From Caldilineaceae bacterium (GTDB lineage: Bacteria; Chloroflexota; Anaerolineae; Caldilineales; Caldilineaceae): a DNA stretch of 37,183 nt. The stretch spans positions 93,227 to 130,409 of the forward strand of contig JAHBVG010000006.1 in the NCBI GenBank assembly GCA_019637695.1, in the 5' to 3' direction. This document shows, one piece after another, positions 1 to 8,700 of the stretch. The notes below the pieces were generated by a model that worked only from the letters and a program-made list of their open reading frames with translations, was not told the DNA's origin and searched no databases. The position numbers and the translations under genes were made by a program. The number at the start of each line of letters is the position of its first letter. Position 1 is the stretch's first letter.

Positions 1-795
1 AGTAAAAAAGTGGACGGCGTCAGCTTCACCGGTTCCTATTACGTGGGCATGAAGATCTACGAACAGGCCATGAAGAACCTGACCCGCGTCCAGTTGGAGA
101 TGGGCGGCAAGAACCCCGTCGTTGTCCTCGACGACGCCGACATCGACACTGCGGTCAAACTCTCGGTGATGGGCGGCTTCGGCGTCACAGGCCAGGCCTG
201 CACCGCCAGCAGCCGCGTGATCGTGGAGGAAGCCGTCGCCGACAAGTTCGCGGCAGCACTCACCGAGGCGGCGCGCAATCTCAAAGTGGGCTACGGTCTC
301 GAATCGGGTGTGCAGATGGGGCCGGCGGTGGATCAGAGCCAGATGGAGACCGATCTGGAGTATATCGAAATCGGCCAAAAGGAAGGGGCCAAACTGCTGG
401 CGGGCGGCGGACGCGCTGGCGACGGCGGCTACTTTGTACAGCCTACCGTCTTCGATAATGTAGATGTCAATATGCGCATCGCCCAGGAGGAGATCTTCGG
501 GCCGGTGATCAGTATCCTCCGCGCCAAAAATCTGGATGACGCCATCGAGAAGGCCAACGCCATTGAGTTCGGCCTTTCGGCGGGCGTGGTCACCAACGAT
601 CTCAAGCGCGCCTTCGAGTTCGCCAACCGCATTGACGCCGGTGTTGTCAAGGTCAACGAACCCACCACCGGCCTCGCCCTGCAGGCCCCCTTCGGCGGTT
701 TCAAACACTCCAGCGCCAACACCTTCAAGGAACAGGGCCAGGCGGCGATTGAGTTCTACACGCGCACGAAGACGATCTACATGGGGCATGGGTAA
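1..795 (+). CDS. Aldehyde dehydrogenase, 3' part (alpha-ketoglutaric semialdehyde dehydrogenase-like)
   Basis: This is the C-terminal half or more of an NAD(P)+-dependent aldehyde dehydrogenase; the reading frame is open at base 1, so the true start lies outside the window. The signature VSFTGS is at the left edge. The glutamate motif LEMGGKNP has its Glu codon at 97-99, and the nucleophile motif GQACTASSR has its Cys codon at 199-201. The family hinge EEIFGPV lies near 490-510. The C-terminus (PFGGFKHSS, then EFYTRTKTIY) resembles enzymes that oxidise 2,5-dioxopentanoate to 2-oxoglutarate at the end of non-phosphorylative pentose and sugar-acid pathways; that substrate is inferred. The enolase-superfamily dehydratase downstream fits such a pathway. 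The gene ends in TAA just before a strong hairpin at 800-841. Alternatives are other semialdehyde or succinate-semialdehyde dehydrogenases. Family call is very secure, substrate moderate. Confidence 0.93.
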   Translation, partial: SKKVDGVSFTGSYYVGMKIYEQAMKNLTRVQLEMGGKNPVVVLDDADIDTAVKLSVMGGFGVTGQACTASSRVIVEEAVADKFAAALTEAARNLKVGYGLESGVQMGPAVDQSQMETDLEYIEIGQKEGAKLLAGGGRAGDGGYFVQPTVFDNVDVNMRIAQEEIFGPVISILRAKNLDDAIEKANAIEFGLSAGVVTNDLKRAFEFANRIDAGVVKVNEPTTGLALQAPFGGFKHSSANTFKEQGQAAIEFYTRTKTIYMGHG

Positions 796-799
796 AGAG

Positions 800-841
800 A
801 CGAAGACCTGGCAGGTTTTCTGCAACCTGCCAGGTCTTCGT
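800..841. terminator. 18-bp perfect hairpin after the aldehyde dehydrogenase gene
   Basis: The arms 800-817 and 824-841 are perfect reverse complements around a 6-base loop (TTCTGC). The hairpin begins five bases after the stop codon, so it could end transcription, but no clear T-tract follows. A related hairpin with the same loop in reverse orientation lies at 26200-26227, so it may instead be a dispersed palindromic repeat. Confidence 0.7.
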
Positions 842-881
842 TCGCAGGTCATGTCTCCGGTATGATGAGAAGAGGAGAGCG

Positions 882-1529
882 ATGACATACGCGCTACTGG
901 ACGAAAAGGCGTCGTACACTTTTTTAGATTATTTCGCACTCAACGTTGACGCAAGAGATGTGCTTTCCCACTTTGGGTACTCATTCTCGGCGGAGACAAC
1001 ACAGTTGCCCCAGTGGCCGGTTGATCTTGTGCGCATCGATGCCCTGCGCAGTCGGATTTCTGAGAGCCTGCCCTACCTGAGTATGACCAGTGAGGCAGCA
1101 AAACGTGAGTTCCTCATCGCCCCAGTACTGCTTGAAGTTGTTCACCACACAAAGGCCTGGGTGCGAGTGGAGTACCCACTCGTATTCAACGATCAGTTGA
1201 AAGGAACCCTTGATTACTACTTGGAGGCAGAGCATCGTCTCTTGATCGTGGAAGCGAAGAATGCCGATCTGGTGCGTGGTTTTACGCAGCTGGCCGTCGA
1301 GTTGGTTGCATTGGACAAATGGACGGAAAGCCCAGAAGAGATTTTGTACGGCGCCATCTCTGTTGGCGACGTTTGGCGGTTTGGTCGTCTGGATCGACAA
1401 CAAAAACACGTCATTCAGGATCTGAACCTCTACCGTGTCCCAATGGATCTCGGTGAGCTTCTTAACATTTTGGTTGGTATTTTGAAAGGGAAATCAGATC
1501 ATCCAGCGTCAGGAACCGCTCATGGCTGA
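882..1529 (+). CDS. Putative PD-(D/E)XK nuclease-like protein, function unknown
   Basis: I do not recognise a named family for this 215-residue protein. Its centre fits the PD-(D/E)XK nuclease fold: a conserved-looking Glu near residue 76, then D111 in the strand GTLDYYL, then E124-A-K126 in LLIVEAKN, followed by a helix with a Gln (Q136). The end of the core (SVGDVWRFGRLD, about 160-171) resembles the last strand found in uncharacterised restriction-endonuclease-like proteins. The ATG at 882 follows a GAGGAG-like ribosome site at about 871-876. It stands alone between two catabolic genes, with no methylase or other defence gene beside it, so a restriction role is not supported. It may be a mobile single-gene passenger. 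Coding status is convincing; biochemical activity is inference only. Confidence 0.75.
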   Translation: MTYALLDEKASYTFLDYFALNVDARDVLSHFGYSFSAETTQLPQWPVDLVRIDALRSRISESLPYLSMTSEAAKREFLIAPVLLEVVHHTKAWVRVEYPLVFNDQLKGTLDYYLEAEHRLLIVEAKNADLVRGFTQLAVELVALDKWTESPEEILYGAISVGDVWRFGRLDRQQKHVIQDLNLYRVPMDLGELLNILVGILKGKSDHPASGTAHG

Positions 1530-1542
1530 TCGTCCCTGTGAA

Positions 1543-1572
1543 TTGACATAACCAAATTCACATTGTAGCTAT
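1543..1572 (+). promoter_or_regulatory. Possible sigma-70-type promoter for the enolase-superfamily gene
   Basis: A perfect TTGACA box at 1543-1548 is followed after 17 bases by a weak -10 candidate, TAGCTA, at 1566-1571. It lies in the only gap upstream of the gene starting at 1601. The poor -10 box keeps confidence low. Confidence 0.35.
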
Positions 1573-1600
1573 CCCACTCCTTAGAAAGAGTCCAATACCC

Positions 1601-2758
1601 ATGAAAATCACATCAATTAAAACTGCGGCCACCCGCGGCCACGGGATGCACCTGTGGGTCAAGGTGGAGACCGACGCCGGCGTTACGGGCATCGGCGAGT
1701 GCGTTCACGGCGGCAAGCAGGCGATCGCGATCATCCAATATCTGGCGCCCAAGTTGATCGGGCGAGATCCCTTCGCCATCGACGCCCTCTTCGAGGATCT
1801 GCGCCGTTCCCACGTCTTTGACGGCGGCTTTGCCGGCGCGTTGATCACGGCGCTGACGGGCATTGAGATCGCGCTCTGGGATCTCAAGGGCAAAGCGCTG
1901 GGCGTGCCGGTCTATGAGTTGCTGGGCGGCAAATTCCGCGACAAGATCCGCGTCTACGCCGACTGCCAGGTCTCCCCAGGCATGAACTTCGCCGAAATCA
2001 AGGAAGTCGTGGACGATGTTGTGCAGAAGGGCTTCACGGCGCTGAAGATCGACCTCGATCTGGGCGCATACGGCCATTTCAGCGATGAAGTCGCCCACAT
2101 CCAAAAAGATCGCTTCAACTACACCGCCGGGCAGTACGAACACGAACGCATGGTGGAACTGATCGACATGGTCACCAGCGCTGCCGGCAAGGGCATCGAC
2201 GTGGCCGCCGACGTGCATACCCGGCTGGACGTGCCCAGCGCTATCCGTCTGGCAAAAGATCTGGAGAAGTATCACCTGCTCTGGCTAGAGGAGCCGGTGC
2301 CTGCTGAGAACATCAAGGCGCTGCGCGAGGTGAAAGCGCACACCAGCACGCCCATCTGCTCCGGCGAGAATCTCTACCTGCGCCACGGCTTCCGAGATCT
2401 GCTGGAACAACAGGCCGTGGACATTATCATGCCCGACATCCCCAAGTGCGGCGGTCTCTCCGAGTGCCGCAAGATCGCCAACATGGCCGAACTCTATTAC
2501 ATCCCGTTCGCGCCGCACAACGTTTCGTCCCCGATTGGCACGCTGGCCTCGGCCCACGTCTGCGCCACCGTGCCCAACTTCCTGGTCTTGGAATTTCACT
2601 GGCTGCACCGCGACTATTGGACGACCATCATCCAGGAGAAGACCGACATTATCAAGGATGGCTACATCCATTTGGACGACCGCCCCGGCATCGGCGTAGA
2701 ACTGGACGAAGAGATCGGCCAGCGCTACCAGTTCGAGGGGACGACATGGTTCGAATAG
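1601..2758 (+). CDS. Enolase-superfamily (mandelate racemase/muconate lactonizing type) sugar-acid dehydratase
   Basis: A 385-residue enzyme of the mandelate racemase group. These enzymes bind Mg2+, abstract the proton alpha to a carboxylate, and most of them dehydrate aldonic or aldaric acids. The N-terminal capping domain covers about residues 1-115 and the barrel follows. Likely active-site residues are K149-x-D151 on strand 2, metal ligands D204 (in ADVHT), E230 (in WLEEP) and E256 (in SGENLY), and the D279/H306 dyad (MPDI and APHNVSSP). A full ligand set with a C-terminal His favours dehydratase activity on a sugar acid, but the exact substrate cannot be read from sequence. The Lys-x-Asp motif in place of Lys-x-Lys suggests chemistry centred on the His. 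The aldehyde dehydrogenase upstream and the lactonase and second dehydratase downstream support a sugar-acid pathway. The ATG at 1601 gives the normal N-terminus (MKITSIKT). Confidence 0.92.
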   Translation: MKITSIKTAATRGHGMHLWVKVETDAGVTGIGECVHGGKQAIAIIQYLAPKLIGRDPFAIDALFEDLRRSHVFDGGFAGALITALTGIEIALWDLKGKALGVPVYELLGGKFRDKIRVYADCQVSPGMNFAEIKEVVDDVVQKGFTALKIDLDLGAYGHFSDEVAHIQKDRFNYTAGQYEHERMVELIDMVTSAAGKGIDVAADVHTRLDVPSAIRLAKDLEKYHLLWLEEPVPAENIKALREVKAHTSTPICSGENLYLRHGFRDLLEQQAVDIIMPDIPKCGGLSECRKIANMAELYYIPFAPHNVSSPIGTLASAHVCATVPNFLVLEFHWLHRDYWTTIIQEKTDIIKDGYIHLDDRPGIGVELDEEIGQRYQFEGTTWFE

Positions 2759-2793
2759 GAAGTAAGGTGTAAAGAGTAGTTGCCGAGAATATA

Positions 2794-2849
2794 GCCTGGA
2801 ACAAATGTGGGCGCATGGGAATTCCCATGCGCCCACATTTGTTCCAGGC
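2794..2849. terminator. Perfect 56-bp palindrome between convergent genes
   Basis: Bases 2794-2821 and 2822-2849 are exact reverse complements with no spacer, giving 28-bp arms. The site lies between the end of the dehydratase gene (2758) and the end of the convergent gamma-glutamyltransferase gene (2993), where a two-way terminator is expected. Neither side shows a strong T-tract. Besides the palindrome, the 234-bp gap (2759-2992) shows nothing I can support. Confidence 0.75.
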
Positions 2850-2992
2850 GGTTTATGACGGCTGAAACGGTTGGTATCCGTGAGCTAGAGAATCAAACAT
2901 CGCGTATAGTGGTGAAAGTGATTGAGCCACAGTAAAATTTTGCGCGGGCCGCTCAGAAATGGCGGCTCGTGGCTTCCCTTTTGCGTTGACAG

Positions 2993-4666
2993 TCACCAAC
3001 CCACAGCACAGCCATCTTTGCGCGGATCGCTGCCGCCGATGAGCACCCCACTCTCAGGATCGCGCAGGATGATCTGCCCGCCGCCGAACCCGATACGTCC
3101 TCCGCCATCCACTGGCGCCAACCGGTGGCCGCGCCGGGTCAACTCAGCCAACACGCCAAAATCCCAACCCTCTTCGATCATCACCAACCCGCCTGCATCC
3201 TGCGCGCCCAAACTGGCGTCAGGACCAGCCAACATCCAGCGCGGCACGTCCAACGCCTGCTGTGGATTCATCTCCAACGCCACCATGTTGACCAGCATTT
3301 GTATATGACCTTGTGGCTGCATATAGCCGCCCATCACCCCATAGGATGCGTGAAGTTCGCCGCCGCGCGTTGTCATGGCGGGGATAATGGTCTGGTAGGG
3401 GCGCTTGTTGGGGGCCAGGGCGTTGGGATGCTCCGGGTCGAGGACAAAGAGCGATGCCCGGTTCTGCAAACTGACGCCCGTACCCGGCACCACCAACCCA
3501 GTGCCTGTCCCCTCGAAGAGGCTATTAATGAAGCTACAGGCGTTGCCTTCCCCATCCACCGCTGTCAAATAGACAGTATCGGAGCCGAACATAGGATTGC
3601 CGTAGCGCACGCGCGGCGCCGCCCGTTGCGGGTCGATCAACTCGCGGCGCGTCTCGGCATAGGATCGGCTGGTCAGTTCGTTCAAGGGCAGCGGAACCAC
3701 GCGCGGATCGGCCACCCACTGTTGGGCGTCGGCAAAACCAAGACGCATGGCCTCGATCAAAATGTGCAGCCGCTCAGCGACCGTCATCGCCGCCAGATCG
3801 AAGCCATCCACAATATTGACGGCGATGATCGCGGCCAATCCCTGGCCGTTGGGCGGGCACTCGTAGAGCGTTACATCGCCCAATGTCGCCGTGATCGGCT
3901 CATCCCAGGTGCTGGTGTGGGCGGTCATATCTGCGGGCGTGATCCAGCCCTGGTAGCGCTGCACATGTTCGCTCAACCTGCGGGCAAATTCCCCTTGGTA
4001 GATGTAGTCTTTGCCCTCGGCGGCGATCCCGCGCAGAGTTTCACCCAGGGTGAGGATGCGCATGATCTCGCCGGCGCGTGGCGCGCGACCCTCAATGAGC
4101 AATTCCTCGCCACTGGGCTGCTCAGGTCCATTGTCCAGATCGCCGCTCTGCCAATCGGGGCTGCGCAACAATTTCTTGACCTGTGTGGCCCAGCCGCGCG
4201 CGATCCACTCGCTAACGGGGTAGCCTTCCTCGGCAGTGCGGATGGCGGGCTGCAACACGTCGGCCAGGGTCATGCGTCCGTGCGCTTCGAGTAGATCGCT
4301 CCAGCCCGCCACCGTACCGGGGATGCTGACAGCGTGGCCGGTGAAGTGGGGCATAGCGTCGTAGCCATGTCCGCGCAGATCTTCAATTGAGGCAGCGCTG
4401 GCCGCCCGACCGGAACCATTTAGGGCTGTAATACGTTTTGTTTTTGCATCCCAATAGAGCGCAAAACAATCCCCGCCGATGCCTGTTGACGTTGGCTCGA
4501 CGACGTTGAGCATGGCGGCGGTGGCAATGGCGGCGTCCGCGGCGTTGCCGCCCGCTTTGAGAATATCCAACCCGGCCTGGGCCGCCAGCGGCTGGCTGGT
4601 GGCGACCATCCCATGTCGCGCCAGCACATTACTGCGGCGAGATCGAAATTGAAAATCGTATTTCAC
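2993..4666 (-). CDS. ggt: Gamma-glutamyltransferase family protein
   Basis: A 557-residue N-terminal-nucleophile hydrolase of the gamma-glutamyltransferase (GGT) family. Such proenzymes cut themselves and use the freed Thr to transfer or hydrolyse gamma-glutamyl groups, for example from glutathione. Family signatures include MVATSQPLAAQAG (about 20-32), AGGNAADAAIAT, GIGGDCF and PPNGQG. The predicted nucleophile is T364 in GSDTVYLTAVDGEGNA, matching the first Thr of the classical TTHYSVVD motif. The later GTGVSLQNR and MGGYMQPQGH segments resemble the YwrD-like branch rather than E. coli Ggt, so the substrate may not be glutathione. I chose the GTG start at 4666 because AAGGAG sits just upstream (complement of 4672-4677); an ATG 12 codons earlier would place this ribosome site inside the gene. 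No signal peptide is visible, so the enzyme is probably cytoplasmic. It converges with the dehydratase gene. Confidence 0.93.
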   Translation of the reverse strand: MKYDFQFRSRRSNVLARHGMVATSQPLAAQAGLDILKAGGNAADAAIATAAMLNVVEPTSTGIGGDCFALYWDAKTKRITALNGSGRAASAASIEDLRGHGYDAMPHFTGHAVSIPGTVAGWSDLLEAHGRMTLADVLQPAIRTAEEGYPVSEWIARGWATQVKKLLRSPDWQSGDLDNGPEQPSGEELLIEGRAPRAGEIMRILTLGETLRGIAAEGKDYIYQGEFARRLSEHVQRYQGWITPADMTAHTSTWDEPITATLGDVTLYECPPNGQGLAAIIAVNIVDGFDLAAMTVAERLHILIEAMRLGFADAQQWVADPRVVPLPLNELTSRSYAETRRELIDPQRAAPRVRYGNPMFGSDTVYLTAVDGEGNACSFINSLFEGTGTGLVVPGTGVSLQNRASLFVLDPEHPNALAPNKRPYQTIIPAMTTRGGELHASYGVMGGYMQPQGHIQMLVNMVALEMNPQQALDVPRWMLAGPDASLGAQDAGGLVMIEEGWDFGVLAELTRRGHRLAPVDGGGRIGFGGGQIILRDPESGVLIGGSDPRKDGCAVGW

Positions 4667-4895
4667 AGAGACTCCTTTTGGAGGTTGAAGTGATGGAATC
4701 AATAGCTTGTCGGTCGAACCATCATAGAAGATGGATGGAGATTTGCAAAGAAACGATTTAGCTTACGGTCAGTTTGGGGGCAGCGATTGGCTTTTTGGCG
4801 GAATGGATCGGCTACGGTAGACTATACTCCAATTATTAAGTGCGTTATGATGATTTCACCTATTCTGAAGTTATCGAGTCTATCTTGTCAATGCT

Positions 4896-5690
4896 ATGGG
4901 TTTTCTGATTCAATTTGTTGCCGACACTGCGCCATTTATCTATGCCGTCTGTGGTTTCCTCGCGCTGCTCCAACTCTACCGCACCTGGCAGACTCGGGCA
5001 GAGCGACGCCAGGCGATCTTCTCGTTGGAACGCGAGAAATCTCTGAACGATCTTTACAATATCTTTATCTCGGCGATGGCCCTGCTGATGGTGATGGGCA
5101 TGACTTATTTTGTCAGCACGACGCTGGCTAAAGCCGTGGAACCGTTGGTGGAAGAGGCGCGCAACCCACAGCCCGCAGCGGTCGCCATGATGCCAACACC
5201 CACCAATACGCCGTTGCCGACCACCCCCACGCCGATTGTTTCGCCCACGGCAGAAGTGGACGATGATACATCCACGCCGACGCCAGTTCCACAACAACTG
5301 GCCCAGAGTGCGGTCAACGCCCAGGCTGTAGAGCCGCCTACATCCACGCCTGAGCCGCCCCCGCCCGTAGCCCCGGCGCTCTGCCCCGATGGACGTGCGG
5401 CGATTGTATCGCCGGGGAATGGCGCTGTTGTCAACGGATCTGTTGCGATTGTGGGAACAGCGCAACATGATCAATTTGGCTATTACAAACTTGAATACGC
5501 CGCAGGCAGCGCGGCCGGTGAAGGCTATAGTTACTTTGATGGTGGGCAGAGTCAGGTGGTGGGCGGGTTGCTTGGCAACCTCAACAGCACGGGGCTGTCC
5601 AATGGTGTGTACACAATTCAGTTGGTGGTGGTTGATTCCAGCGGGAATTATCCGCAGCCGTGCCGGGTGACTTTGACTGTTCAAAATTGA
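4896..5690 (+). CDS. Two-helix membrane protein with Thr-Pro linker and Ig-like C-terminal domain, function unknown
   Basis: This 264-residue protein has two hydrophobic helices (about residues 8-28 and 54-77) separated by a charged loop rich in Arg and Glu. A Pro/Thr-rich linker follows (about 98-160), then a roughly 100-residue C-terminal domain of beta type. That domain begins at C163 and has a second Cys near its end, plausibly a disulfide. The phrase IVSPGNGAVVNGSVAIVGTA is typical of Ig-like or big-type domains that decorate bacterial surface proteins. The likely topology has the beta domain outside the cell. Fifteen bases separate it from the 1600-residue protein gene, so the two are probably co-transcribed. 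No strong ribosome site precedes the ATG at 4896. The 229-bp gap upstream shows a TATACT box at 4823-4828 but no well-spaced -35. Function is unknown. Confidence 0.82.
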   Translation: MGFLIQFVADTAPFIYAVCGFLALLQLYRTWQTRAERRQAIFSLEREKSLNDLYNIFISAMALLMVMGMTYFVSTTLAKAVEPLVEEARNPQPAAVAMMPTPTNTPLPTTPTPIVSPTAEVDDDTSTPTPVPQQLAQSAVNAQAVEPPTSTPEPPPPVAPALCPDGRAAIVSPGNGAVVNGSVAIVGTAQHDQFGYYKLEYAAGSAAGEGYSYFDGGQSQVVGGLLGNLNSTGLSNGVYTIQLVVVDSSGNYPQPCRVTLTVQN

Positions 5691-5705
5691 GGCGAGTTAC
5701 GTCCT

Positions 5706-8700
5706 ATGTTTAACCTTCCCCCATCCCCACTCACCCGTGTGCTATTGATCGGCGCCGGGGCGCTCATCGTCTTACTCTTGTCGGTCTCGCTGGTCCTCTT
5801 CAGCCTGGGCCAGCGTCAAGGACGCGTCCAGGGTTCGCAGGAACAGCAGGCCACCGCCATCGCCCAGCAGACAATGACCGCTGTGGCGCAGGGGATCTTT
5901 GTGCAGCCCACGTGGACGCCATCCCATACCCCGACGATGACACCGACGCCAACTTCGGCAGCCGTCGCCGTCGTCGCCACACCCACGCCGCTGCCCGCCA
6001 CGCCCACACCCACGGATACGCCTGCGCCGCCCACGCCGGAGCCGATCATCGAGACAGCGACGCCAACCGAGATCGCGGCGCTGCCGACGGATACGCCCGC
6101 GCCCACATGGACGCCCACCGATGAGATCCCGATTCCGCCGGTGGATACAGAGACGCCGACGCCAGCGCCGACGGCCACGCCTACCATTATCGAGCTGCCT
6201 TCGATTGTGCCTACACCCACGCCCACGTGGACGCTTACACCGGAACCAACCCTTACCCACACGCCCACGTGGACGCCGACGCCGCCCATCACCCCGGAGG
6301 ATCTGGCCGCCGCCGAGCAGACAGGGCTTTCGTTGGGCGCTGTGCGATTTGTGCGCCTGGGGGCGGATGCCATCACTGCCTTGCAGCCTGCGGATCGCAC
6401 CCCTGGCGCTATCTCCGCTGCGCTCAAAACAGTGGCCGACGCCGAAGGGTTGCTCTTCTCGCCGCTGACCTATACCGAATTGACCGGGGATCGCTGGGCG
6501 GCCCTGGCTATCCCGCGCAGCGGGGAAGGGCAACCGCTGCCCACACTCTTCTGGCAGAGCGCCACCGGCGAAGGGGTGCGCGGGCAGACGATCTTTCCGT
6601 TGCTGGCTACAGCCCCCGACGCCATGCCACTCCTCAGCGGCGCGTCTCACGCCTTCATCCAAACCGACCCAGAAGGACGAATCCATGTCCTCTTGATCGA
6701 GCGGACATCGTTCAACAACCAGTTGACGGTCTACGCGCTATCGGCCCCCACCGAGGAGCGCTTCCAATGGGTCTGGCGCAGCAGCGACGATCCTTTGTGG
6801 ATTGCGCAGGCGGCTGGCCTCTCACTTGATCTGATCCCCGTGGACGGATCGTTGCCGACGCTCTCGGTTGTGTCACCGCTGCCCGAAGATAGCGTCATGC
6901 GCGAGATGTTGGAGGTTCCCAACCTTTTCATTGAACGTCCGCCCTTTGCCCAACAGCTTGTGCGCACCCGCTGGACACCGATCCTCGTCGCCCCCACTGG
7001 GGAAGGCGAAGCCGAGCGGTTGATCTATCAAGTAGAGGAAGGAACGCTGCTGCCCACCCCATTGACAGCGCTGAGCGAATTCCTGGCTGCGCTGCAAACC
7101 GCCAATGAGGAACGCGCCGTTACCCAGACGCTGGACCCATCCCTGATCGGTACAGCCCAGAATTTAGGACTGGATGAACCTGGGATCTGGATCGGTCTCT
7201 ATCTGGATGCGGATAGCGGCGAACCGATGCCTGCGGGCGTCGTTAGCGAGCGGCTGCGCTTCTTCGATAACGCCAATCGGGAGCGGACCTTTGCCGCCTA
7301 TTTTGAACAAGACGCGCAGGGACGTTCCATGCTGACGGCGCTGAGCGCGACGCCTGTCTATACCGGAGTCGATCTGGTGACGCCAGCGCCGACCGCGACG
7401 CCCACGGAAACGCCATCCCCCACAGCGACGCCAACCGAGACGCCGACAGAAACGACAACACCGACGGAGACGCCAACAGAGACGGCGACGCCGACCGAGA
7501 CGCCGACGGAAACGCCATCCCCCACGGCAACGGATACACCGCTGCCCACAGAAACGCCGACAGAAACGCCAACCGAGACGCCGTTGCCCACAGAGACGCC
7601 GACGCCAACACCGACGGAGACGGCGACGGATACACCGACGCCAACGCCCACAGATACGGCGACGCCTCTGCCAACCGAGACACCGACACCGACGGCAACG
7701 GACACGCCGCTGCCCACCGAAACGCCGACGCCAACACCGACGGAGACGCCTACCGAAACACCGTCGCCGACAGCAACGGACACGCCGCTGCCCACCGAAA
7801 CGCCGACACCGACAGCAACGGATACACCGCTGCCCACCGAAACACCGACGCCAACAGCAACGGAAACGCCGGCGCCCACGCCGACGGATACGGAAACACC
7901 GTTGCCCACAGAGACGCCGACACAGACAGCAACAGACACACCGCTGCCCACAGAAACGCCGACGCCCACGCCGACGGATACGGAAACACCGCTGCCCACA
8001 GAGACGCCGACACAGACAGCGACGGAAACACCGCTGCCCACAGAAACGCCGACGCCGACCGAAACACCTATCGTCGAGACGCCGACGCCGGCAGCAACTT
8101 CTATCTTCCCTGCCGAGATCGATCTGACCGATCCCAACTTGGTCACCGGGATCGTTACAATCTTCCCGGCGCGAATGCGTGAGGCGCCCAATAGCGAAGC
8201 CGAGATTCTCGCCCGGCTGCCCGAAGGAGCAACAGTCGTCATCGGTGGTCTCACCGAGGATGGAGCCTGGGTGCTGGTCAAAGTCGTCGATCCAACCCTG
8301 GACGAAGATGGGTTGGAAGGGTGGATGTCGCTGCAACTTCTCCAAATCGACGGAGATCTGGAAACACTGCCCGTCTTCGATCTCGATGGCATCCTCTTGA
8401 CGCCGCCAGCGGAAGAAGCAGCGCCGACGCCCGATGCCACGGAAGAACCAACCACAGAACCAATTGGGGAACCAACCGAGGAACCCATCGAAACGCCGAT
8501 CCCCGACGAGGACGAGGAAGTGACGCAAGAGACGCTGCCCTTGCCTCTGCCTACCGCAGAGGAAGAGGCGGAACCTGTACTGATACTGCCCGCTCTTGAC
8601 GAAAACGAGATCATCGTCACTGTGATCGGCGAGGACATCCCCGCCAATCCACTTGGGTTGATCCCCGTAGTTGCCGAGGATGGCACTGAGTATGCCCTGC

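Noticed and set aside
882..1529. Restriction-modification system
   Set aside because: Only a nuclease-like gene is present; no methyltransferase or specificity gene adjoins it.
3125..4294. 389-codon open frame opposite the gamma-glutamyltransferase gene
   Set aside because: No start signal and no family similarity; shadow of a real gene.
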